Source: Herbiconiux aconitum (GTDB taxonomy: Bacteria > Actinomycetota > Actinomycetes > Actinomycetales > Microbacteriaceae). From it: a DNA stretch of 64,000 nt. The notes under the pieces are model-generated. The model made no database searches, was not told the origin of the DNA, and saw only the letters and a list, made by a program, of their open reading frames with translations. Positions 50,717 through 64,000 of this stretch are shown in pieces. Location: NCBI RefSeq assembly GCF_024979235.1, contig NZ_JANLCM010000001.1, positions 1,736,001 through 1,800,000 of the forward strand, given 5' to 3'. The position numbers and the translations under genes are program-made. Numbering within the stretch: position 1 is the stretch's first letter; every line of letters begins with the position of its first letter.

Positions 50717-51240
50717 GTCTTGTCCTCCACAGATGTCTCCTCCTGCACAAGTTCTGGTGCGGGAAAGTCGTAGGCCCAGCTGGGCGCGAGGGCTCGCAGC
50801 TTGCGACCGCGCCACTGCCAGAACGCCCAGAGGCTGTACCAGGCGATGGGGGTGATCAGGCCCGCCTTCACGATCAGCTGGTCGCGGTAGAGCGTCTTCC
50901 CGGTGCCGGCCGGATCGGGTGACACGGCCATCCGGTGATCCCAGAGCCGGATGGCGCTGACCGCTCCGGTCACGCCCTGACCCGAGTCGTGCAGGATGCG
51001 CACGTCACCGCGCTGCGCGGATTCGAAGGTGAGCCGGATGATCTGCTTGCCCATCGGGATCACCCCGCCTCCGCGCATGACGACCGGATGCTGACCCGGC
51101 TCCCACACGGTCGGGAAGCCGTCGGCCGCGAGCGATTCGATCTCCACCAGAGGGCTCGACACCTCGCGAAAAACGGCGGGACTCCGGATGGCGCGCCACG
51201 CCGCATCAGGGTCGCAGTCGAGGATCATCTTCAGCAGCAC
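50713..51240 (-). CDS. SRPBCC-like (polyketide cyclase/START fold) protein
   Basis: 175 residues from GTG at 51240, five bases past GGGGAGG; a longer frame upstream would overlap the divergent promoter. DCDPDAAWRAIRSPAVFREVSSPLVEI is the usual N-terminus of the hydrophobic-ligand-binding SRPBCC fold. The chain then has GKQIIRLTFESAQRGDVRIL and a hydrophobic segment near 130-150 (IVKAGLITPIAWYSLWAFWQ). It likely binds a lipid-like molecule. Coupled to the DUF1684 gene downstream. Confidence 0.75.
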   Translation of the reverse strand: MLLKMILDCDPDAAWRAIRSPAVFREVSSPLVEIESLAADGFPTVWEPGQHPVVMRGGGVIPMGKQIIRLTFESAQRGDVRILHDSGQGVTGAVSAIRLWDHRMAVSPDPAGTGKTLYRDQLIVKAGLITPIAWYSLWAFWQWRGRKLRALAPSWAYDFPAPELVQEETSVEDKT

Positions 51241-51305
51241 GCGCACCTCCCCAGTCTCTCCCGGTCGGTTCGCTCGGCCAAGCTCCGGACTCGTAAAATC
51301 GACGG

Positions 51306-51896
51306 ATGCACAGCCAGACCGATGCCGCCGCTCCCGTTCCCGTCGCCCCGCACAACTCGCAGGCGCGTTATCAGGTGCGGTTGCACATCGGAGTGCCGAT
51401 GTCCGATCCGGCCACGATCGCTGCGCTGGTCGCTGACGCGCACGTCGTGGTGTTCGCCGACGCGCTTCGGGAGGAGGAGAGCGCAACGACCCTCTCGTCA
51501 GGCGTTCGTGACGCTCTCGTCCTCCCGAGCGACTTCCGGGTGCGCACCGCGGTCGCGCGCGCCGTGCTCGAGGAACAGGCGCGGCGGGGCGACCGGGCGA
51601 TGGTCGCAATCGTCACGCCGGCCCGAGCCGACGGCCAGTTCGCGGTCGAGGACTTCCTCGTGGCGGGCGCCATCGTCGACGCCCTCGCGTCGCTCGGCAT
51701 CGACTTCTCCTCGCCCGAGGCAGCCGCGGCCTGCGCGGCCTTCACCACCCTCCGGGGAGCGGTCGGGCACCTGGTCTCGGCGTCAGCGGCCGGTCAGGAA
51801 TGGATCGCGCAAGGCCGCGCCGCCGAGGTCGCCGCCGCATGCGCGATCGACAGCTCGGATCGGATCGACAGCCCCCACGCCGCGCACAAGGCGTAG
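51306..51896 (+). CDS. ComB-like (2-phosphosulfolactate phosphatase-type) protein, tentative
   Basis: 196 residues from ATG. YQVRLHIGVP, HVVVFADALR, VAIVTPARADGQFAVEDFLVA and GAIVDALASLGIDFSSPEAA recall the second half of ComB-type phosphatases found alone in actinobacteria, but the N-terminal acidic motifs of the enzyme are missing, so catalysis is doubtful. It may simply be a Rossmann-like protein of unknown role. It is divergent from the SRPBCC-like gene and 27 bases ahead of a DUF427 gene. Confidence 0.6.
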   Translation: MHSQTDAAAPVPVAPHNSQARYQVRLHIGVPMSDPATIAALVADAHVVVFADALREEESATTLSSGVRDALVLPSDFRVRTAVARAVLEEQARRGDRAMVAIVTPARADGQFAVEDFLVAGAIVDALASLGIDFSSPEAAAACAAFTTLRGAVGHLVSASAAGQEWIAQGRAAEVAAACAIDSSDRIDSPHAAHKA

Positions 51897-51923
51897 CGTT
51901 GAGGTGACATTGGAGGTCACCAT

Positions 51924-52226
51924 ATGAAGGCAGTCCTGGGCGGCACCGTCATCGCCGAAGCACCCAAAGAAGACCTGATCGCGATCGAGGGCAACTGGTA
52001 CTTCCCGCCCTCGAGCGTCAACGCCGAGCTGCTCGAGAAGAGCCCCACTCCCTATACCTGCCCCTGGAAAGGCGAGTGCCAGTACTTCAACGTGAAGGAC
52101 GGCACCGCGTCGCTGCAGGATCGGGCGTGGACCTACCCGCACCCCTACCCCACCGCGTTCGACCGCGTGGGCAAGGACTTCACCAACTACGTCGCCTTCT
52201 GGAAAGAGGTCCAGGTCACCGACTAG
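51924..52226 (+). CDS. DUF427-family protein
   Basis: 100 residues from ATG with GGAGG seven bases upstream. GNWYFPPSSVNAELLEKSPT, YTCPWKGECQYFNVKDGTA, AWTYPHPYPTAFDRVGKDFT and NYVAFWKEVQV cover the full DUF427 domain, including the conserved C-P-W-K-G motif. These are small soluble beta-barrel proteins with no proven activity. It probably forms an operon with the gene at 51306. A SprT-like gene converges four bases later. Confidence 0.93.
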   Translation: MKAVLGGTVIAEAPKEDLIAIEGNWYFPPSSVNAELLEKSPTPYTCPWKGECQYFNVKDGTASLQDRAWTYPHPYPTAFDRVGKDFTNYVAFWKEVQVTD

Positions 52227-52230
52227 TTGC

Positions 52231-52731
52231 TCAGGCGGAGCGCTGCGCCGTGCGCACGGCGCTCCGCCGGACACCGGCGACGTCGCGACGCGTCCAGGTG
52301 ATGAGGTGCGCCGAGCTGAAGCCGCGCGCGCAGAGGCTGCAGGAGAGCCGTGACGACGGCCGGCGGTGTCGATAGAACTCGTGGCCGGCCGGGCAGCGTC
52401 CCACCCACGGTGCCAGTTCGTCGGCGCGCGTGCCGTCGTGCAGCCGCGACCCCTCGTAGCCGATCGATCGTGCGAGCTCCACCCAGCGCGGCCCGTGGGC
52501 GGCAGACGACCCGGCCAGCGCGTGCGCGACCTCGTGCAGCAAGATCTGGTGGATCTCGTCGTCCTCATACCGCGCCGCCAAGTATCGCGACACCGTGATG
52601 CGATGCGCCGTGTAGTTGCACTGCCCGGCGCGCGTCTTCGCGTTGTCGAAACCGAACGACCACACCCGGGCGTCCAGATGCAAGGCGATCAGGGCGTTCG
52701 CCCAGGTCGTCACTCGCAGAAGATCAGCCAC
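52231..52731 (-). CDS. SprT-like zinc metalloprotein
   Basis: 166 residues from GTG. The metal site is HEVAH in IHQILLHEVAHALAGSSAAH, with W-x-F-G-F-D-N-A-K before it, both typical of the SprT-like domain (also in human SPRTN). A C-terminal zinc ribbon with C-P-A-G-H and CSLCARGF follows. A protease or peptide-binding role is suspected but not shown in bacteria. It lies nine bases after the TPR gene on the same strand. Confidence 0.9.
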   Translation of the reverse strand: MADLLRVTTWANALIALHLDARVWSFGFDNAKTRAGQCNYTAHRITVSRYLAARYEDDEIHQILLHEVAHALAGSSAAHGPRWVELARSIGYEGSRLHDGTRADELAPWVGRCPAGHEFYRHRRPSSRLSCSLCARGFSSAHLITWTRRDVAGVRRSAVRTAQRSA

Positions 52732-52740
52732 CGCAGAAGC

Positions 52741-53313
52741 CTACGACGAAAGGAATGATTCGGTCACGGCGACCGCCACCAGCGAGCTCTCCAGCTGGTC
52801 GATGGATGCGCCGAGTCGCTCCATCAGAAAGACCGCGGCCTTGAAGTCCGTCAGCGCCGGCTCGAACTCCCTCATCTCGAAGTGCACTTTGCCGCGGCTC
52901 AGTGTGGCGGTGGCTTCGAGGGAACCCCACTCGTGGGTCTGCGCCTCTTCGACGCAGAGGCTCAACTCCTGCAGCGCGGCCGTGTACTTGCCCTGATACT
53001 GCTGCACCTGCGCCCGACGGATGCGCGCCCCCAGCGCCTGCTCCCGGTCACCCGAGAAGCGCGCCTGCCGCACCGCTTCGTTCGCGATGACGAAGGCGTC
53101 GTCGAGTTGCCCGCTGAGGCGCAGCAGAACGACCTTCTCGTTGAGTGCGGAGAGGCTCCGGAGCTTGCCGAGTTCCTCGAGCCGCTCGCTCACGGCGTCG
53201 AGATCGACCTTCTCGCGAAGGGTGGTCATGTCGTAACCGGTGATGATGCTCAGTTCGTGCTCCAGGGGCTGTGTCGGGGTTTCGGGTCCCGTCGCGTCAA
53301 GGGTACTTGCCAC
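52741..53313 (-). CDS. TPR-like helical protein
   Basis: 190 residues from GTG; an ATG at 53229 is also possible. VDLDAVSERLEELGKLRSLS, NEKVVLLRLSGQLDDAFVIA, IRRAQVQQYQGKYTAALQEL and SRGKVHFEMREFEPALTDFK repeat the 34-residue helix-pair pattern of tetratricopeptides. There is no membrane or signal part. It is upstream of the SprT-like gene (gap nine bases), so the two products may act together as adaptor and metalloprotein. Confidence 0.82.
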   Translation of the reverse strand: MASTLDATGPETPTQPLEHELSIITGYDMTTLREKVDLDAVSERLEELGKLRSLSALNEKVVLLRLSGQLDDAFVIANEAVRQARFSGDREQALGARIRRAQVQQYQGKYTAALQELSLCVEEAQTHEWGSLEATATLSRGKVHFEMREFEPALTDFKAAVFLMERLGASIDQLESSLVAVAVTESFLSS

Positions 53314-53334
53314 TCCCCGATCGGGGGTGGCGAC

Positions 53335-54504
53335 TCACCCCGCCGGCACCAGATTCACTTGGTACAACACGTCGTCGCCGGGTCGGGGCGAGCCGCGCCC
53401 ATCCGTGTTGTTCGTGAGCAGGTACACCGTCGACCCGGGCCCGCGCACCACGTCTCGCAGTCGGCCGAGCTGGCCGCCGCCGTACCATTCGGCCGACGCG
53501 CCGTCGAAACCGACCGTCCAGAGGCGTTCGCCGCCGAGCCCGGCCATGAAGATCGTGTCGCCCACCACGGCGATCCCCGACGGCGACGCATCGTCGGTCG
53601 GCCACTGCGCGATCGGGTCGACCAGCGCAGGATCGCCTGCGAGGCCCTCGACGATCGGCCACCCGTAGTTCGCTCCGGGGGTGATGCGGTTCATCTCGTC
53701 CCAGGTGTCCTGCCCGAACTCGGCAGCCCACATCGTGCCGTCGGCGGCCCAGGCGATCCCTTGCGGGTTGCGATGCCCAAGCGTCCAGACCGGCGACCCG
53801 GGGAACGGGTTGTCCGCAGGCACCGCCCCGGTCGGTGTGAGCCGCAGGATCTTGCCCCCGAGCGAGTCGAGAGTCTGCGCGTTCGACCCGGTGCTGGCAT
53901 CTCCGGCCGTGATGTAGAGCATCCCGTCCGGCCCGAACGCCATCCGCCCGCCGTCGTGGTTCGACGCTTTGGGTATCCCGCTCAGCACGACTTCGGGTGC
54001 ACCCAGGGTGTGGGCTCCCGCGGCGCCGGCCAGCGGCATCCGCATCACCCGGTTGTCGCCGGCGGAGGTGAAGTAGGCGTACAGATAGCTTCCGGATGCG
54101 TCTTCCAGCGCTGCGAGGCCGAGGAGTCCGCCTTCTCCCGCGGCCACGACCCCCGGAACAGTCGTGAGAGGCACGGCGGCAGCGCCGACGATCTCGGCGA
54201 TCACGCCGGTGTCGCGCTCACTCACGATCAACGACCCGTCGGCCAAACGCGCGATCGACCACGGAGCGGCCAGGTTCGACGCGATCACCACGGGATCGCC
54301 CGACGGCACCAGGGGTCCGAGATCTTCGACGGGCGCGGCCGTCGGCGTCGGAGTGGGTGACCGTGAGGGCGAGGCGGAGGGCGTCGGAGAAGCCGTCGAC
54401 ACCACCGAGGCCCTCGGTGCCGCCGTGGGCTCCCCGCTGCAGGCTGCGAGGAACAGCGCCGCGACCGCGGCGACGGATGCCCCGACACCGGTTCGAGTGC
54501 GCAT
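53335..54504 (-). CDS. PQQ-type sugar dehydrogenase (glucose/sorbosone family), lipoprotein
   Basis: 389 residues from ATG. Signal peptide VGASVAAVAALFLAACSG with the lipobox LAAC shows a membrane-anchored exported lipoprotein; a Ser/Thr/Pro linker follows (about 25-60). The six-bladed propeller has LAAPWSIARLADGSLIVSER, GEGGLLGLAA, NHDGGRMAFGPDGMLYITAGD and GHRNPQGIAW, the His/Asp blocks of soluble glucose dehydrogenase-like (Yli1) enzymes. It would oxidise sugars with PQQ if the cofactor is available. No pqq genes are seen here. It stands alone. Confidence 0.92.
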   Translation of the reverse strand: MRTRTGVGASVAAVAALFLAACSGEPTAAPRASVVSTASPTPSASPSRSPTPTPTAAPVEDLGPLVPSGDPVVIASNLAAPWSIARLADGSLIVSERDTGVIAEIVGAAAVPLTTVPGVVAAGEGGLLGLAALEDASGSYLYAYFTSAGDNRVMRMPLAGAAGAHTLGAPEVVLSGIPKASNHDGGRMAFGPDGMLYITAGDASTGSNAQTLDSLGGKILRLTPTGAVPADNPFPGSPVWTLGHRNPQGIAWAADGTMWAAEFGQDTWDEMNRITPGANYGWPIVEGLAGDPALVDPIAQWPTDDASPSGIAVVGDTIFMAGLGGERLWTVGFDGASAEWYGGGQLGRLRDVVRGPGSTVYLLTNNTDGRGSPRPGDDVLYQVNLVPAG

Positions 54505-54527
54505 CCGATCGTCGTCCTTCCGTCGCC

Positions 54528-55415
54528 CTAGGTCGTCTTCTTCCGGTCTACCTGGAAAATGCTCCGAGCGGGAGCCGGAGACGGCGTCGACGTCTGATCG
54601 GTCGACACCGGGGCGCCGGCGATGAAGTTGCGCAATTCCCGCCCCGCGACGACTTTCGCCGGCACCGGATCTCCGGCGACGAGCCGCGGCAGCCCCTCGA
54701 ACGGCAGGGGAGCGGATGACGCGAACGCCACGACGTTGCCGAACCGCCGTGCCTTCAGCATCTGCGGATCGACGACCAGTGCCACCTCAGCGAACACGTG
54801 CGACAGCGTGGCTGCCTGGCTCCGTGCGAAGGCCAGCCCAGCGCCGTCGGCCACGTTCACGGCCACGATCCCGGAGGGCGAGAGGACGCCCGCCACGGCC
54901 TCGTAGAACTCCGCGCTCGTGACGTGGGCCGGCGTCCGGGCGCCGGCGAACACGTCGACGATCACGACGTCGACGGTTCCGCGGAGCCCCGGCGGGAACT
55001 TCGACAGAACCTCACGAGCATCCCCGTGCCGCACCCGGATGCTCGCCGAACGCGGGAGCGGAAGGTGCGTCCGCACGAACTCGACCAGCGCGCTGTCGAT
55101 CTCCACCACCTGCTGACGGGAACCGGGTCGCGTCGCCTCGACGTAGCGGGGGAGCGTGAACGCACCGCCTCCCAGGTGAGCCGCCGTGATGGGCGCACCG
55201 GGTGGGGCGACGAGGTCGATGCCGTGCCCGATCCGCCGCACGTATTCGAACGAGAGGTAACCGGGATCGTCGAGGTCGACGTGCGATTGAGGGGTGCCGT
55301 CGACGACGAGAATCCGGGAGCCCGGCCGGTAACGATCGTCTTCGATCGCGGCCATCAACCCGTCCTGGAGTCGCACCGAGGGGTGCGAGGGTGGAGGCGA
55401 TCCGGTGTGCTTCAC
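54528..55415 (-). CDS. Spermidine-synthase-like methyltransferase-fold protein, probably leaderless
   Basis: 295 residues from GTG at 55415. The core SHVDLDDPGYLSFEYVRRIG, ITAAHLGGGAFTLPRYVEAT, VEIDSALVEFVRTHLPL, RVRHGDAREVL and VVIVDVFAGARTPAHV is the spermidine synthase fold with a nucleotide-cofactor loop, in the form common in actinobacteria. The acidic residue of the loop (V-E-I-D) would hold the donor. True polyamine activity is not assured. TATAAC ends three bases before the GTG, so the mRNA is likely leaderless. Divergent from rpoB. Confidence 0.88.
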   Translation of the reverse strand: MKHTGSPPPSHPSVRLQDGLMAAIEDDRYRPGSRILVVDGTPQSHVDLDDPGYLSFEYVRRIGHGIDLVAPPGAPITAAHLGGGAFTLPRYVEATRPGSRQQVVEIDSALVEFVRTHLPLPRSASIRVRHGDAREVLSKFPPGLRGTVDVVIVDVFAGARTPAHVTSAEFYEAVAGVLSPSGIVAVNVADGAGLAFARSQAATLSHVFAEVALVVDPQMLKARRFGNVVAFASSAPLPFEGLPRLVAGDPVPAKVVAGRELRNFIAGAPVSTDQTSTPSPAPARSIFQVDRKKTT

Positions 55416-55418
55416 GCG

Positions 55419-55447
55419 GTTATACCTGAGAATTCCGAACTGGTCAA
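55419..55447 (-). promoter_or_regulatory. Sigma-70-type promoter of the spermidine-synthase-like gene
   Basis: On the minus strand, TTGACC (55447-55442), a 17-base spacer, then TATAAC (55424-55419). The GTG start lies three bases after the -10, so transcription should begin at or near the first codon. No ribosome site is seen, which agrees with leaderless translation. Confidence 0.75.
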
Positions 55448-55456
55448 GGAAACGAC

Positions 55457-55485
55457 TGGACAGGCGTGTCGCAAACACCTATAGT
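55457..55485 (+). promoter_or_regulatory. Sigma-70-type promoter of rpoB-rpoC
   Basis: TGGACA (55457-55462), a 17-base spacer and TATAGT (55480-55485). It would give a leader of about 180 bases before rpoB. Its -35 is nine bases from the -35 of the divergent promoter. Confidence 0.7.
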
Positions 55486-55674
55486 GGTTCTTTGCGCTCC
55501 CAGAAAACCCATGCCTTCATATTGTGGTCGGCAGCCGCGCGGACAGGTTCCACACCATACCGTGCAGCAACACTCTAGAACCATATTGCGGGTTCAGACC
55601 ATGTCTGCGGAGTTCTCGTCACCACTCGACCGTAAGTAACACAAGGCCCGACGGGGCCCACGGAGGTTATTTCC

Positions 55675-59163
<3,489 letters not shown>

Positions 59164-59205
59164 GCCGGCAACCACTAGAAGACTTTTTCCAGGAGAGAAG
59201 GAAAA

Positions 59206-63084
<3,879 letters not shown>

Positions 63085-63102
63085 TAGGCGACCGCGAACC
63101 AG

Positions 63103-63131
63103 GAGGGCCCTCGCCGTTGGCGGGGGCCCTC
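63103..63131 (+). terminator. Terminator of the rpoBC operon
   Basis: GAGGGCCC (63103-63110) pairs with GGGCCCTC (63124-63131), with CGCC/GGCG inside. It lies 19 bases past the rpoC stop; the T-tract (GTGTTTG) is weak. Confidence 0.8.
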
Positions 63132-63173
63132 ACTCGTGTTTGAGGTTCGCAGACCCGCCGTGTGATAAATGAG

Positions 63174-63179
63174 TATACT
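63174..63179 (+). promoter_or_regulatory. Possible -10 box before a leaderless GTG gene
   Basis: TATACT (63174-63179) stands seven bases before the GTG at 63187, with no ribosome site between. The -35 position (63151-63156) is not conserved. Confidence 0.4.
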
Positions 63180-63186
63180 TCGCTAA

Positions 63187-63936
63187 GTGACTATTGAGTT
63201 CGATGTCGCGGCGCTCCAAGCGCCCGTCAGTCGTGGCGACATTCGTCGATTCAGGGCTTCGAGCCGCGGCGGGGTTTCCAGTCGGAGCAGCACCGCCGGG
63301 ACTTTCACTCCCTTTCTCGTCTTCTGCTGCTTCATCCTTCTCGCGTTACCGATGGTTTCGTGGCTCGTCGATTGGTCAGGGGTTCGAGCGATCGGCCCGT
63401 TCGGAACGGTCGAGCTCTTCATTCTCACCGCAAGCGCAGCGGCAGCAATCATCGGTCTGACGGCGATCTGCGTCATTCCCCGCGGGCGGTGGCGTGCATG
63501 GAAGCGGCGGTTGCGCCTCTCGCGTCTGGCTGAGGCGAACCACTTCGCGTACACGATGGAAGCATCGATGCCCTCCAGCGGCTACCCGAGCATTCTCTTC
63601 GGCGTGCATCAAGTGAACGTTCTTATCGACAGGTTTCGCGTGCTCCGTGGGGATCGACTCGAGATCGGAAACCACCGCGGCGTAGATCGCGGAGTGACCG
63701 GCAATGCGTCTTACTCGAAGACGCGCGGGTACGTTTGCGTGAAGCTCGAACGGGCCGAACTTGACGGGGTCCTCCAGCAGGGGCGTGGACTCCGCTTCGA
63801 AGGCGCGCCCCTCGTCTTCGACGTCGAGGTCGTCGACGACCTCTTGTTCCTCCGTTCCTCGAAGGCATTCGCCTTCGAGGATTCCGCCACCTGGACCGAC
63901 CTGCAGCGGGTCGTCCGCGCTATCGGGGGTGGCTGA
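63187..63936 (+). CDS. Membrane protein of unknown function
   Basis: 249 residues from GTG. Two hydrophobic helices are visible (about 43-63, PFLVFCCFILLALPMVSWLV; and about 75-97, VELFILTASAAAAIIGLTAI). They are followed by a basic stretch RGRWRAWKRRLRLSRLAEAN and a soluble C-terminal domain (about 115-249) with FAYTMEASMPSSGYPSILFG, SKTRGYVCVKLERAELDGVL and FDVEVVDDLLFLRSSKAFAF. Many actinobacterial two-helix proteins of this build are annotated only as hypothetical. The gene is probably leaderless. It is the last feature; 63937-64000 shows nothing. Confidence 0.75.
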   Translation: MTIEFDVAALQAPVSRGDIRRFRASSRGGVSSRSSTAGTFTPFLVFCCFILLALPMVSWLVDWSGVRAIGPFGTVELFILTASAAAAIIGLTAICVIPRGRWRAWKRRLRLSRLAEANHFAYTMEASMPSSGYPSILFGVHQVNVLIDRFRVLRGDRLEIGNHRGVDRGVTGNASYSKTRGYVCVKLERAELDGVLQQGRGLRFEGAPLVFDVEVVDDLLFLRSSKAFAFEDSATWTDLQRVVRAIGGG

Positions 63937-64000
63937 AACTCCGATCCCGCTCGCTCGCCCGGCGCGCGTCCCCACCCCCAGGCCGGTCCCGTTGTAGCGT

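Overview
The window looks like a chromosomal segment from a high-GC actinobacterium, most likely a member of the Microbacteriaceae (Leifsonia or Herbiconiux type). This is inferred from strong G/C bias at third codon positions, frequent GTG and TTG starts, actinobacterial family content (DUF4916 NUDIX-like protein, DrrAB exporters, MmyB-type XRE regulators, a DevS/DevR-type pair, adjacent lhr and nei) and the rpoB-rpoC pair. No integrase, transposase, rRNA or CRISPR array is visible. The genus cannot be fixed from sequence alone.

Left part (1-12.5 kb): a potassium channel cut by the edge, an alpha/beta hydrolase, a family 2 glycosyltransferase, tRNA-Ser(CGA) with its terminator, a VOC protein, a TetR regulator divergent from a DUF1772 membrane protein, a DM13 protein, a membrane GGDEF/EAL protein with a degenerate GGDEF site, another VOC protein, and a TetR-controlled ABC exporter with a clear 33-bp operator. 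A 15-bp copy of the tRNA-Ser 3' end lies 9 kb downstream. A chloroperoxidase-like hydrolase follows.

Middle (12.6-28.3 kb): two paralogous XRE/MmyB regulators, an XRE-NTPase-repeat (STAND) protein followed by an MGT-like glycosyltransferase and an SDR. Next comes a DevS/DevR-like two-component system flanked by a flavodoxin and a PPOX-family flavoprotein, suggesting a redox or hypoxia response. A five-helix molybdopterin oxidoreductase with an internal twin-arginine motif, a Mug-type glycosylase and a coupled msrB-msrA pair with an ECF (SigR/SigH)-like promoter complete this part.

Right-middle (28.3-41 kb): a minus-strand histidine kinase, response regulator and ABC exporter; a ribbon-helix-helix regulator, DUF4097 protein and DrrAB-type exporter with an operator ahead of the regulator; folA-thyA; a DUF2071 protein; a HAD phosphatase; YbaK; and an esterase.

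Right (41-64 kb): nei-lhr DNA repair genes, a NUDIX-like protein, a YdeI-like gene that appears to start at ATC, a TTG-started DEAD-box RNA helicase with an RGG-like tail, small conserved proteins, SprT-like, TPR and sugar dehydrogenase genes, and a spermidine-synthase-like gene. That last gene is divergent from rpoB-rpoC through two closely packed sigma-70-type promoters. The strongest items for follow-up are this divergent promoter pair with a probable leaderless GTG gene, the ATC start, the RHH-DUF4097-DrrAB unit, the DevSR-flavin gene group and the XRE-STAND/MmyB cluster. None of these is proven here to be a new system.
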